Notes: a model not told the origin generated them from the sequence alone. A stretch of 64,000 nt of DNA from Paenibacillus alginolyticus DSM 5050 = NBRC 15375 (GCF_000422905.1 NZ_AUGY01000016.1:1-64000), one strand, 5' to 3'; positions 46,051 through 56,470 are shown, counted from the stretch's first letter. Translations and numbers: made by a program.

Positions 46051-47007
46051 TTAAACAGGATTTAATTGTTGATCACGATATTGATTCGGCGTGACACCAT
46101 GTGCTTTCTTAAAGACATAATGCAAATAATTACTTGATGCAAAGCCATTGCTTTCCGCAATTTTGTCAAGGGTCAACGAGGTTTGAAGCAGCTCGCTGCA
46201 AACGTGTTTCAAACGCACCTGTTCCAAGTATTCGCTGAACGAGATGCTCGCCTGCTCTTTGAAAATGCGCTGAAGCTGCCTTGAACTGATCTGTAAGCGT
46301 TCAGCTACGCCTTCAAGCGTCAGTGGACGACGGAAGTTATCCTCAATAAACTGAATAGCAAGCTGATACCGATAGCTCTTCATATCACGTGCAGGCAGGT
46401 TCAACCCCTGCTGGTCCGCTTTATAGGCCCCCACTGTTCTTAACAGCATTTGCACAATGGATTGCTTAATGATCGTGTACTGCCCTAATTGATTGCTTCT
46501 CCAAGCTTCATAAGCGATAAGAAAGCATTTCATGGCTTCCTGTCGGTCTAAAGCAGGAACATGAGGAAGCTCGCTCAGTTGTCTTAAGCAAGCATCAGCC
46601 TCAGCAATCTCCCAAGCTTCTCCCCATGCTTCAGAAACGGGCTTAGAATCTCGCTCATCTTCACCTTGATCCAGCTTTACAATATCCACATGCAGACATA
46701 ATTCACCCATCGCTTCCCGCTCATCGGACTCTTGACGATGACTGACGCCTGGTGCTGTTACATAAAGCATGCCTTCTTGAAGGGGATGCGTAACGCCGTC
46801 CAGAATCACCCTGCCTTTGCCATAGGGGATGTAATGAATTTCATACTCGGAATGTTGATGAAAATCTATGATCGTTCCTGCAGGAAAGGAAGTCAGATGA
46901 CAGCGCAGTACCCGAAGTCCATAAGAACCCCACCTGAAACTTAACTCCAAGCGATCCAATGCCATTGGATTCTCTACCATGGGTTCGAAGTAAAATGGCT
47001 GGCTCAT
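46051..47007 (-). CDS. AraC-family regulator with cupin sensor domain
   Basis: 318 residues. N-terminal AraC-type cupin (about 15-110: FHQHSEYEIHYIPYGKGRVILDG, LYVTAPGVSH). The C-terminal two HTH motifs (AIQFIEDNFRRPLTLEGVAERLQISSRQLQRIFKEQ and LDKIAESNGFASSNYLHYVFKKAHG, split here) end in the typical TPNQYR. It likely senses a sugar or similar metabolite and controls a nearby operon. AAAGGAGGG precedes the ATG. It follows the Gfo/Idh gene by 30 bases on the same strand, so it may control that operon. Confidence 0.9.
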   Translation of the reverse strand: MSQPFYFEPMVENPMALDRLELSFRWGSYGLRVLRCHLTSFPAGTIIDFHQHSEYEIHYIPYGKGRVILDGVTHPLQEGMLYVTAPGVSHRQESDEREAMGELCLHVDIVKLDQGEDERDSKPVSEAWGEAWEIAEADACLRQLSELPHVPALDRQEAMKCFLIAYEAWRSNQLGQYTIIKQSIVQMLLRTVGAYKADQQGLNLPARDMKSYRYQLAIQFIEDNFRRPLTLEGVAERLQISSRQLQRIFKEQASISFSEYLEQVRLKHVCSELLQTSLTLDKIAESNGFASSNYLHYVFKKAHGVTPNQYRDQQLNPV

Positions 47008-47037
47008 CCGTAAACCCTCCTTTCCTACCTGCTAAAA

Positions 47038-48057
47038 TTACTGGTTTAGTGAATCAAGTCGTACTTGCTGTTTGGCTGCAACGGAACGATTAGAAGCTTC
47101 CATCAGCTTCGTGAGATCCACAGCTAGCCCAATATTTTCAACCGCTTTAGTCCCATTTTGAATATGCGCTACCCATTGATCGAACGCAGATGGCTTCGCT
47201 TCTGGACCATTCTCATAGGCTACCCATTGCGTGCTTGCCTCTGCAAGCTTTTTCGTACGAAGCAGGACTCTTCCGTCATGGTCGGAATAAAGAACACTGC
47301 CATCCGTACCGTGAACTTCAATCACAAACGGCGAAGCTGCGTTCACAAAACCAGCTTCAACGATACCTAATGCTCCATTTGCATACTGAAGGGTTGCTAC
47401 AGCATTATCCTCAACTTCTCTGCCTGTTACATAGCCATAAGAAGCGCTTACAGCTTCAGGAAGACCCAACAATAAACGAGTTAAATACATTGGATGACAA
47501 CCGAGATCAATTAGTGCGCCTCCGCCACATTGTTCTGCATTGTAGAAATGCGCTGGCAGCCAACCGTTCGGATTTTCATTCGTGGAAATGCCGCCATTGT
47601 GTGATAAGCGTGTTCGAACGAGTGTAATCTGACCCAATAATTCTTTTTGGACAATTTCTTGAATCGCTAACGTATACGTTGGATTCAAACGAGGCAATGA
47701 AACGGTCAAGGTCACACCCGCTTCATTAACAGCATTCAGAATCTCATTCACTTCATGTAAGGTTGGTGCAATAACTTTTTCTGTGAAAATATGTTTACCT
47801 GCCTTCGCAGCAGCGATCATTACGTCTCGGTGTAGGTTGGTCGGTGTATCCACAACAACAGCATCAATTTCCTTATTCGCTAATAACTCAGCTAGATCTG
47901 AGTAAAAGCTCACTCCACGCTTCGCAGCCTCATCTTGCCCACGTTCTGGAAGCTCATCCCAAACCGCAACAATCTGAGTATCTGGATGTCCCTCTACCTG
48001 TTTTGCATAGTCATTTGCATGTACGTGCCAAAAACTTAACATCGCTACTCTAATCAT
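47038..48057 (-). CDS. Gfo/Idh/MocA-family NAD(P)-dependent oxidoreductase
   Basis: 339 residues from ATG 48057 (GGAGGTTAAC directly upstream). N-terminal Rossmann fold: RVAMLSFWHVHANDYAK (the family has GxGxxG here; this protein has a FWHVHA variant found in a subset), AVVVDTPTNLHRDVMIAAAKAGKHIFTEK with the catalytic EK-x-x pattern (TEKVIAPT), and the C-terminal beta-domain with GGGALIDLGCHPMYLTRLLLG containing the conserved D-x-G-x-H. It probably oxidises or isomerises a sugar or inositol derivative. Operon partner of the AraC-type regulator. Confidence 0.88.
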   Translation of the reverse strand: MIRVAMLSFWHVHANDYAKQVEGHPDTQIVAVWDELPERGQDEAAKRGVSFYSDLAELLANKEIDAVVVDTPTNLHRDVMIAAAKAGKHIFTEKVIAPTLHEVNEILNAVNEAGVTLTVSLPRLNPTYTLAIQEIVQKELLGQITLVRTRLSHNGGISTNENPNGWLPAHFYNAEQCGGGALIDLGCHPMYLTRLLLGLPEAVSASYGYVTGREVEDNAVATLQYANGALGIVEAGFVNAASPFVIEVHGTDGSVLYSDHDGRVLLRTKKLAEASTQWVAYENGPEAKPSAFDQWVAHIQNGTKAVENIGLAVDLTKLMEASNRSVAAKQQVRLDSLNQ

Positions 48058-48161
48058 GTTAACCTCCAAATAAGTGACTTGGTCTCATTGTAACATGCCA
48101 TAACATCTTGATAAATTTCGAATTAGCGACAGATAGAGGTGCAAAATAGCGACATCTTTTA

Positions 48162-48998
48162 TTACTTAGTTACAGGAACCGCATTGTAATACTCTTCCAT
48201 TGTCAAGCCTTTGGCTGCTAGTTCTTTCGAAACATCTATACCCACATAGCGAATATGCCATGGCTCGTATTGATAACCGGTAATCGATGATTTTCCTTTG
48301 GGATAACGAATAATAAAACCATACTCCGCCGCATGTGCTTCAAGCCATTTCGCTTCCTTGGTCCCACCGAAGCAATCTTCGGCCGCGCATTTCCCGTCAC
48401 TGCCCGTTACATCTATAGCTAGCCCAGTCTCGTGCTCACTCGTTCCAGGAACAGCGCTGTACATTTTGGCTTTCTCCTCGCCGTCTTTAAGCACATAACG
48501 CTGGAAAATAGATTTCTGCGTCGCATAAGAGCGATACGCCGAAACGCCAGCAAGGTGTATGCCATCCTTATCAGCCCCAGCAAAAAGCTTTTCGATCGCA
48601 CTGGCAGCGTCTTTGCGCATTTTACGTTTTTCATTTTTCTCAGCAAAAGTAAAAGGTATGTCGGGGTATACCAAATCCGTCGGCTCGTAGCTAGAAGGCA
48701 ATGAATTTTGCTTATTTACTAGAACAGTTATACTCTCTGGTTTGGCTACAACTTGAATAGCTCCACTCTTTGGCGGAACAGCTGAAGTTGATGGGGAAGC
48801 CGTAGGAGTATTTGAGGGTTTCGGAGTAATGGAAGGCGATGGAGAAGGGCTCGGAGAAGGTGTAGGACTTCCCGCACTAACCGGCGGAGTCGCCGTCGCA
48901 GCAGGGCTAACCGAAGGAGCTACTTCCCCCTTACTGCATCCTGATGCTATGGATAACGCCACAAATATGGCGAGTGAGTATGTCATCTTGTTGTTCAT
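48162..48998 (-). CDS. D-alanyl-D-alanine carboxypeptidase-type lipoprotein (VanY/LdcB, M15B)
   Basis: 278 residues. Lipoprotein signal with lipobox ASGC (Cys21), a long Pro/Ser/Thr/Ala spacer (about 25-85), then the M15B peptidase: GVSAYRSYATQKSIFQRYV, SEHETGLAIDVTG (SxHxxGxAxD zinc motif) and EPWHIRYVG (the second His). It should trim peptide stems of peptidoglycan at the cell surface. GAGGAGG lies 13 bases before the ATG, longer than usual; no better in-frame start is visible. Stand-alone gene. Confidence 0.9.
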   Translation of the reverse strand: MNNKMTYSLAIFVALSIASGCSKGEVAPSVSPAATATPPVSAGSPTPSPSPSPSPSITPKPSNTPTASPSTSAVPPKSGAIQVVAKPESITVLVNKQNSLPSSYEPTDLVYPDIPFTFAEKNEKRKMRKDAASAIEKLFAGADKDGIHLAGVSAYRSYATQKSIFQRYVLKDGEEKAKMYSAVPGTSEHETGLAIDVTGSDGKCAAEDCFGGTKEAKWLEAHAAEYGFIIRYPKGKSSITGYQYEPWHIRYVGIDVSKELAAKGLTMEEYYNAVPVTK

Positions 48999-48999
48999 G

Positions 49000-49302
49000 A
49001 TCTTTGGAATGCCTCCTCAACTAATAAAAAACTTACATAGAAATAGACTTCTGAGCTCGTGCAAAAGTTGCATCGCAAATGAGAAAACCTCTATCGAGGC
49101 CAATCAAGGATGTGCGACCGCGTTTAGAGGTAGTTTTATCGCCAATAAGAACGCGGTTTTCGGGATCCGAAAACTTATACTTTCTGGCGTGGACAAAAAG
49201 GCTGTAATTTTAGGTTTTGAGCCTAGATTACAACCTTCTTATTTTATGCGTATTCGTATTAGGTTACAAGTTTATCATTCGTAAAATAATTCCTTTGCTC
49301 TT
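49000..49302. repeat. Intergenic region with a divergent R2-like hairpin element (R3)
   Basis: No gene is supported in this stretch. From about 49105 to 49187 it holds CAAGGAT, GCGTTT, AGGTAG and ACTTATACTTTCT in the same order as R2, plus its own hairpins: ACCGCGTT (49117-49124) with AACGCGGT (49150-49157), and GTTTTCGG (49156-49163) with CCGAAAAC (49167-49174). A short A-tract and the metY terminator follow, just as in R2 copies. The relation to R2 is a suggestion based on shared words. Confidence 0.5.
49191..49235 (-). terminator. Terminator of metY
   Basis: GGCTGTAAT (49200-49208) pairs with ATTACAACC (49227-49235), with an inner TAGG/CCTA pair. TTTTTG follows on the minus strand. Confidence 0.7.
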
Positions 49303-50610
<1,308 letters not shown>

Positions 50611-50658
50611 CTAGGATAAAAATAAAATGAATTAAAGTTGCCATGGATAAACTCGATA

Positions 50659-50713
50659 ATTCCTACTGGAATAGTATACAATTATTCTAATGGAAATATC
50701 TTTGTAAAGTCAA
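50659..50713 (-). promoter_or_regulatory. metY promoter with CymR-like inverted repeats
   Basis: Minus-strand TTGACT (50713-50708), 18-base spacer, TAGAAT (50689-50684). ATTCCTACTGGAAT (50659-50672) is a perfect 5-4-5 inverted repeat of the Rrf2/CymR type; a weaker copy, ATTCTAATGGAAAT (50684-50697), overlaps the -10 box 25 bases away. Confidence 0.5.
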
Positions 50714-50791
50714 TATAACATATTGGGATTTATTTCTATATCATTTTCGATAGGCTGTGGATACTCATAGCTGGAACGGCCTTTTTCAAGA

Positions 50792-51670
50792 TTAGTCTGG
50801 CGGAAGAAGGACAATTCGTCCATCTTCCATCGCAACGCGAACTTTATTCGTAGTAGAAGCGCCTATAGATTCTAGGAAGTTAGCTGGAATTTGCAGTCTA
50901 CCTGCCTTGTCAATGACCGCATATTCGACATGAGAATCGCCATCAGCTGCAATGATACCTTGCTCAAGCTCCAGCAATTCCTCTTGATATGATTTGCGCC
51001 GCAGTATCTCCGAGGAGGTTTTACCGTCACGTATCGCAACGACGCGGTCTACTTTCTTAGCTAGAAGCGGATCGTGGGTAACGATTACAACCGTTAAACC
51101 GAAGCTGCGGTTCAGCTCTCGGAACAGATCGAGAATTTGATTCGCCATCTTCGTATCAACTGACCCTGTCGGTTCATCAGCAAGCAAGAGCCTCGGCTGA
51201 TTTGCGAGCGCAATAGCAATTGCTACCCGCTGCTGTTCACCGCCAGAAAGCTCATTTAGCTTATTTCTTCTTCGGTGGCTCAAACCTACAGCTTCCAGTA
51301 AATCTAATGCCAGGTGGCGCTTGCGTCGTCCCTGCAGCAGGATGGGCAGCTCTACATTTTCTAAAGCTGTCAAATAGGGAATCAGGTTGCGGGCATTATT
51401 TTGCCAGACGAAGCCCACGGTCTCCCTTTTATACTTCACCAGATCGGATTCTTTAAATTTCAACAAATCCTTCCCATCCACATGGAGATTGCCTGCCGAA
51501 GGTCGATCTAACCCTCCCAGCATATTCAACAGCGTCGATTTGCCACTGCCACTGTTGCCGATAATCGCCATCAGCTCTCCCTCCTCAATGTGGAGATCAA
51601 GCCCTTGTAAAGCGACGACTTCAATGTCAGCCGCTTTATAAATTTTAACTAGATTTTCACAGTGAATCAT
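50792..51670 (-). CDS. ABC transporter ATPase (MacB/LolD-like) with a C-terminal AbrB-type domain
   Basis: 292 residues. Residues 1-225 are a lipoprotein/macrolide-export type ATPase: IIGNSGSGKSTLLNMLGGLDRPSAG (Walker A), Q-loop FVWQNNARNLIPYLT, signature ELSGGEQQRVAIAIALA, Walker B LLADEPTGSVD, and VTHDPLLAKKVDRV. After a linker, residues about 246-292 read as a SpoVT/AbrB-like swapped hairpin (YAVIDKAGRLQIPANFLESIG...VRVAMEDGRIVLLPP), normally a DNA-binding or dimerisation domain. The start is two bases after the permease stop, with GGGGAGG inside the permease end. It is the second ATPase of this operon. Confidence 0.88.
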   Translation of the reverse strand: MIHCENLVKIYKAADIEVVALQGLDLHIEEGELMAIIGNSGSGKSTLLNMLGGLDRPSAGNLHVDGKDLLKFKESDLVKYKRETVGFVWQNNARNLIPYLTALENVELPILLQGRRKRHLALDLLEAVGLSHRRRNKLNELSGGEQQRVAIAIALANQPRLLLADEPTGSVDTKMANQILDLFRELNRSFGLTVVIVTHDPLLAKKVDRVVAIRDGKTSSEILRRKSYQEELLELEQGIIAADGDSHVEYAVIDKAGRLQIPANFLESIGASTTNKVRVAMEDGRIVLLPPD

Positions 51671-51672
51671 CC

Positions 51673-54558
51673 TTAATCCTCCCCAAGCTTAACGGCTTGA
51701 TGAATTTTAATTCTGGACAGCATTGTTCCGAGTAGGAGTAGACCCGCCCCTATCATCACAGTGACAATGACGTACAAATGCAGCTGATCCTTCGGATCAA
51801 AGCTCACTTGAAAAGGCGGCACTTGACTGGAAGAATCGAAAGTTAATTGGAATAAAGGAACAAACAATCGGCTGGCCGTATTCCCCGTAATCATGCCTAT
51901 TAGAACAGCTGCGCCAGAAGTTAATAATTGTTCAGCGATAAGCATTCCAAGCAGCTGCGCAAAAGAAATACCCATCGCCCGAAGCACACCGAATTGTAAG
52001 ATCCGTCCGGACAATGAAAGCACCCAATACAGGAGAAACCCAATAAAGCTTATGCCAATCGCAATCAGGAAACCAAGCGTCATAACGCCATTCACAGCCA
52101 GCTGGAATGGATCATTCTTGGAGAGAACCAACATTTGTTTCGTATCTATCAAACTTGAGAGGGAGATATGTTTAAGCTCTAATTCCTCATACAAAGCTTG
52201 ACTGGTCATATCTGGTTTTAGCTTAAGCCAGACATCATACGGCTCTACAGCCATGTTATTTTGAATGTAAGACAGGTGCCCAACAACTAGCTTCGGTGCA
52301 TCCACTTTACTTTGCTTCGTCGTGTCAGAGCTGCTCCCTGTTTTGGTTCCAGCGGTTAAGATCGGATTGGGATTCCAGCTCGGCCAGTAATCAATAATCC
52401 CATACACAACACAAGTGGCTCCCTCCACATCATTCCATCCTAAATGCACCACATCGCCCACTTTGGCTCCAGTTTCCTCTGCAATCGACTTGGAAATCAG
52501 CACGGCTTTGGAATTGCCAGCCAGTAGGTTTAAATACTCATAAAAGTGATGATCGAGCAAATGGTCGCGGAGCCAAGCCGTTTGACCAAATTCATCGGTA
52601 TCAATGCCCATGAATGCTGTTTTTTTCGTTTCTTTGCCAAGCGCGAAATAAGCATCTTTCTTATTAAACACCCGAGCCGCTGATTCTACGCCTGCCAACT
52701 GTGTAAAGGGCAAGAACGGAGGTTCCGTATATTGGACACGCTTCTTAACAAGAGGGATTGAACTCGCTTCCCCCGGAAAGCCAGACGGCCCTGATTGCGG
52801 AGGCGGTGCATCATTGTCCCATTTGGTTTGCAGAACAATATCCGCCCCATTCTTATAACGGATCTTCTCTTCAATATTTTTATTCATCGTCCTCGCTGCG
52901 CTGGCACTAAACAACCCTGTTGCAAGTGTCATGATGATAAACAGCATAATGAATTGATATTGTGTGGTTGATCTGGCAACTTGGAGCAGCGTTGAATACA
53001 AATAGGGAGGCCACCATTTTCGGCCGATGAGATAGAGCAGCTGAATGACCCATGGATATACTCGCAGTAGGAACAGGCCCATGGCGAAAATGAACAAAGC
53101 CGGGACTACGAAAAGAAGTGGATCTACTTTCATGTCCATAGAGTCAAGACCTAAGGCTACCAGATCATTCATCCGTCGGTTAAAGCTTTGTAATAAATAA
53201 ATAGAAACGGCCAATAAGACAACATCGAGAAACATTTTATGTACAAAAGAGAGCTTGTTCTTTCTCGCCATCGTTTGTTTATGGCTAACAATTGTAGCGC
53301 GTGTGGCAAGTACAGCGGGAATAAGAGTCATACCAACCGATGCGGTTACGGCAATTAAAGCGTATTGATAAGCCTCCTTATTCAGCTTGACCTCCATCGC
53401 TGCGCGCTGGACAAACGATAGGAATCCATTCGATGCACCCAATATTTTCGTTAATTGCAGGCCAATAAGAGGGCCGACTAGAAGGGCAACTCCTCCTAAT
53501 AAAATACCTTCTAACACATATCCCAGAAGAATCTGAGTCCGGCTAGCTCCTCTGCTGCGCAGCACGGCAATCTCTGTTTTCTGTCGTTCTGTAATCAAAT
53601 TGGCAACCATGAATAAATAGAAGGCCAATAAAATACTAATGGGCACATTAAGCGACCACAGCATAATTCTGAGCTTTTTCTCCTTCTCACCATACAATTT
53701 CAATGTGGTAATCGCTGGATTTTTGACCGTATATGTGTTGAAATGACTGCTTAAGAAGCTGGTTATCCTTGCATGAGTGTTGGCGTAGGCTTCAAGTCCT
53801 TCCAACTTCAATTGATGATAATCCAGCATGTAATTCCAATAGGAAAATGTGTTGGGAAAACTTTTGTTCTTCGTAAAATCTTTCTCAAATAAGCCAAAGG
53901 GAAGGAAAAATTTTGTGCGCGAGTCGCTCATATTATTCGTCCAATAAAGATCCGCATAATCGGCACGATCGATGACAGCAACCGGCTTTATTCGAATGGT
54001 TTGTTTTAATTCTTTGTTAACGATGGTTAATTCATTGCCTAGTACGATTTTTAATTGCGTCAACAGCTCCGGGAATACCCACGCTTCATAAACACCATCC
54101 ACAGGTTCCGTAGAAGGCATGACACCGTCAACGATGCGAATATGCTTTTCCAACTCTGACATGGCTGTTAATTCAGCAGACCGGTTCACTTTAGTATCTA
54201 CTTTACTTGGATCGCTAGGTGTAAGCTCGAAATTTACGGTGCTGCGCGTTATCGTGGATAGGAGAATCGGCAAGCCAAACTGCTGGCTTTGTTCTGCCAT
54301 AAAGGCATCTGTTTCCGCTAATAGTTGATCTCCGTTTTCTTCCATTAAGTAGGCAGAATTATACGCATTCCCTGGATATTGCTGCGTGTTGGTTTGTAGA
54401 ACTTCCAAATCTTTGATCAGCATGCGCTGTAAAATGGCGTGTGTATAAATGGGCATTGAGCTAGCAAGTGCGACAGATACAATAAGCCCTACTAATAAAC
54501 TAAGCTCTAGCCAGCGGTTTTTGACCATTTTACGGAGAATCATCAGAAATAAAGCCAT
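51673..54558 (-). CDS. Large FtsX-like ABC permease
   Basis: 961 residues, one polypeptide with two FtsX-type units. The first membrane helix (about 18-35) precedes a large outside domain of about 250 residues; then three helices (about 300-425, with TEIAVLRSRGASRTQILLGYVLEG), a membrane block near 445-540, a second outside domain (about 570-800), and three final helices (about 805-955, GILQFGVLRAMGISFAQLLGML). Such permeases work with MacB/LolD-like ATPases to export or sense lipids, peptides or antibiotics; the substrate is unknown. AGGAGG precedes the ATG. Third gene of the operon ATPase, adaptor, permease, ATPase-AbrB. Confidence 0.87.
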   Translation of the reverse strand: MALFLMILRKMVKNRWLELSLLVGLIVSVALASSMPIYTHAILQRMLIKDLEVLQTNTQQYPGNAYNSAYLMEENGDQLLAETDAFMAEQSQQFGLPILLSTITRSTVNFELTPSDPSKVDTKVNRSAELTAMSELEKHIRIVDGVMPSTEPVDGVYEAWVFPELLTQLKIVLGNELTIVNKELKQTIRIKPVAVIDRADYADLYWTNNMSDSRTKFFLPFGLFEKDFTKNKSFPNTFSYWNYMLDYHQLKLEGLEAYANTHARITSFLSSHFNTYTVKNPAITTLKLYGEKEKKLRIMLWSLNVPISILLAFYLFMVANLITERQKTEIAVLRSRGASRTQILLGYVLEGILLGGVALLVGPLIGLQLTKILGASNGFLSFVQRAAMEVKLNKEAYQYALIAVTASVGMTLIPAVLATRATIVSHKQTMARKNKLSFVHKMFLDVVLLAVSIYLLQSFNRRMNDLVALGLDSMDMKVDPLLFVVPALFIFAMGLFLLRVYPWVIQLLYLIGRKWWPPYLYSTLLQVARSTTQYQFIMLFIIMTLATGLFSASAARTMNKNIEEKIRYKNGADIVLQTKWDNDAPPPQSGPSGFPGEASSIPLVKKRVQYTEPPFLPFTQLAGVESAARVFNKKDAYFALGKETKKTAFMGIDTDEFGQTAWLRDHLLDHHFYEYLNLLAGNSKAVLISKSIAEETGAKVGDVVHLGWNDVEGATCVVYGIIDYWPSWNPNPILTAGTKTGSSSDTTKQSKVDAPKLVVGHLSYIQNNMAVEPYDVWLKLKPDMTSQALYEELELKHISLSSLIDTKQMLVLSKNDPFQLAVNGVMTLGFLIAIGISFIGFLLYWVLSLSGRILQFGVLRAMGISFAQLLGMLIAEQLLTSGAAVLIGMITGNTASRLFVPLFQLTFDSSSQVPPFQVSFDPKDQLHLYVIVTVMIGAGLLLLGTMLSRIKIHQAVKLGED

Positions 54559-54578
54559 TGCTTTCCTCCTAAAGAATG

Positions 54579-55613
54579 CTAATTATTTAAAATAACATTC
54601 TGACCTTCCTTTAGTCCGGTTCGGATTTCCACTTCTGTCGGTGTTACAAGCCCTTTCTCTACATCGACTTCCTTTCGACTTTCACCAACCAACACTTGAA
54701 CGTAATCCCTACCTAGGTAGCTCCGAAGACCTGTTCTTGGAATGACGATGACATTTTCTCTTTTCTCAACGATAATCGTTATGTCTCCTGATGCACCGAT
54801 CACCGCTCCTTCGGTTCCATCAGGAACCCCAACAATAATCGTTTTAGCATTTCTTTCAGCTTGCGCTTTATTGTCGGTTGGAGGAGAACTTGAAGGCGTT
54901 CGCAGCACTTTACCTTGTATTTTATTTCCAGAGGATCCGATCTTCACTTCAACATCCATGCCGACTTCAATACCGGAAAGAGCACCTGTATCTGTAGATT
55001 CGTAAGATAGCTGCAGCTTTGTAGGATCAGCGAGGACTACAAGCGTACTGAAGGCATCCACGACAGCTCCCTGCTGTGCATCGGTTAAGTAAGTTACAAC
55101 TCCCGCGGAATCGGCCGTCAGCATCGTCTTGTCCAGTTGGTCTTGGAGGGCTGCCAATTGAAGCTGCGCGGCTTCAACATCTATGGCTTTCAAACGGTTC
55201 AGCAGCGCTTGGTCGGGATCAACCTGCCTCGTTTGCACACTAGCAATCTGGGCTTTCTCCAGATTCAGTTTTTGGAGAGCAATCCGAGTTTCCAAATCAC
55301 CCTTTTCCAGTTCGGCAAGCACATCCCCAGGCTTAACAGTATCGCCTAGTTTAACGCGCAATGCAGCTAACCGATGACCTGACTCTTTAAAATAATAGTT
55401 GGTTGTGCTGCTGGACTTAAAAGTCCCAACAACACTGACCTTCCTCGTTATACTGCCTTTCTTCACTTCGTAAAGGTCGAAATTTTCTTTCACCGGTTTG
55501 ACTAAAGGCGGTTTAAGCGCTTCCTCTTCTTTGGGCAGCAGCGAGCAACCTGCTAATAAAAGCACAGCACTTGTTATTAGAACAAGCTGGGAAACGAGTT
55601 TATTAACCTTCAT
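54579..55613 (-). CDS. MacA/HlyD-type efflux adaptor lipoprotein
   Basis: 344 residues. Lipoprotein signal with lipobox LLAGC, then the split biotinyl-lipoyl domain around a helical hairpin: LRVKLGDTVKPGDVLAELEKGDLETRI, a coiled-coil-like KLNLEKAQIASVQTR...DVEAAQLQLAALQDQLDKT, and TADSAGVVTYLTDAQQGAVV, followed by the beta-barrel part (IEVGMDVEVKIGSSG) and a membrane-proximal end (RTGLRSYLGRDYVQVLVG, VTPTEVEIRTGLKEGQNVIL). It links ATPase and permease action to an outside substrate. The start overlaps the ATPase gene by 11 bases; the ATG at 55613 is favoured because it begins the signal peptide. Confidence 0.85.
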   Translation of the reverse strand: MKVNKLVSQLVLITSAVLLLAGCSLLPKEEEALKPPLVKPVKENFDLYEVKKGSITRKVSVVGTFKSSSTTNYYFKESGHRLAALRVKLGDTVKPGDVLAELEKGDLETRIALQKLNLEKAQIASVQTRQVDPDQALLNRLKAIDVEAAQLQLAALQDQLDKTMLTADSAGVVTYLTDAQQGAVVDAFSTLVVLADPTKLQLSYESTDTGALSGIEVGMDVEVKIGSSGNKIQGKVLRTPSSSPPTDNKAQAERNAKTIIVGVPDGTEGAVIGASGDITIIVEKRENVIVIPRTGLRSYLGRDYVQVLVGESRKEVDVEKGLVTPTEVEIRTGLKEGQNVILNN

Positions 55614-56298
55614 CGACAATGGTACCATCCTCCAATGCATACACTTCATCTACAATTTCCATAATTGCGAGATCATGCGTGGTCAAAATAATAGTCATTC
55701 CATCCTGCACCAAATCCTTGAAAAGTTTAAGCACCTGGAGTCCCATTCTACTATCTAGCTCAGCTGTAGGCTCATCTGCCAAAATTAACTTCGGCTTATG
55801 CGCTATGGCCCTAGCAATCGCAACCCTCTGCTGTTCTCCGCCAGAAAGTTCGTAGGGACGATGCTTCATTCTCGGCTTCAATCCTACGAAATCTAACGCC
55901 TCTTCGGCCAAACGCTTGTATTGATTGGGGTGAATACCCGAAATACGCAATCCAAACTCTACATTCTCGTAGGCGGACATATGAGGCACCAAGGCAAAGG
56001 ATTGAAAAATAAGACCGATCTGCTTCCGCCTGACTTCATTGCGCTTGGACTCGGATAGACGGCTAATCTCCATCCCTTCTAAATAAACCGTACCTTCCGA
56101 CGGATGGTCGAGCGCCCCTAATATATTAAGCAGCGTTGTTTTACCGGATCCGGATCTCCCGCGCAATGCGACTAATCTGCCTCTAGGAATACTTAAATCA
56201 GCTCCACGCAATGCGTGAACAGCTCCCGATCCTTTCCCAAAAACACGCGTAACGCCAATTGCTTGCACCATGGGTACTTGATCTTCATACGTTTTCAA
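55603..56298 (-). CDS. ABC transporter ATPase (MacB/LolD-like), first gene of the export operon
   Basis: About 231 residues. Walker A LRGRSGSGKTTLLNILG, Q-loop LIFQSFALVPHMSAYENV, signature [17 protein letters not shown], Walker B LILADEPTAELD, and H-loop LTTHDLAIMEIVDEV. The TTG at 56298 with AGAGGTG 6 bases upstream is the best start; an ATG 14 codons earlier (56340) has no ribosome site. It begins a four-gene operon (this ATPase, MacA-like adaptor, FtsX permease, ATPase-AbrB). The upstream AT-rich 230 bases hold a possible operator. Confidence 0.9.
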   Translation of the reverse strand: MKTYEDQVPMVQAIGVTRVFGKGSGAVHALRGADLSIPRGRLVALRGRSGSGKTTLLNILGALDHPSEGTVYLEGMEISRLSESKRNEVRRKQIGLIFQSFALVPHMSAYENVEFGLRISGIHPNQYKRLAEEALDFVGLKPRMKHRPYELSGGEQQRVAIARAIAHKPKLILADEPTAELDSRMGLQVLKLFKDLVQDGMTIILTTHDLAIMEIVDEVYALEDGTIVDEG

Positions 56299-56420
56299 AG
56301 CTAGCACCTCTTTAGAATTGGAATCGAAATGACCAGGCATAGAAAGAGAAATGCACTTCTTTGGAAGCGCTTAAATGAATGAATTGAATGGATGGAATAA
56401 ATCACCTTTATTCTCAATAT

Positions 56421-56458
56421 AAGATAGTTACTTTCATTATAAATCTATCTTTTGTCAA
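56421..56458 (-). promoter_or_regulatory. Possible operator upstream of the MacAB-like operon
   Basis: AAGATAG (56421-56427) and CTATCTT (56445-56451) form a perfect inverted repeat with a 17-base AT-rich spacer. TTGACA reads on the minus strand at 56458-56453. No well-spaced -10 box was found, so this could be an operator for a local or distant regulator. Confidence 0.35.
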
Positions 56459-56470
56459 AAAGATACAAAT

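Noticed and set aside
48829-49284. Plus-strand frame of 151 codons
   Set aside because: The first half is antisense to the VanY-type spacer, the second half runs through the R3 hairpins; no ribosome site or family pattern.
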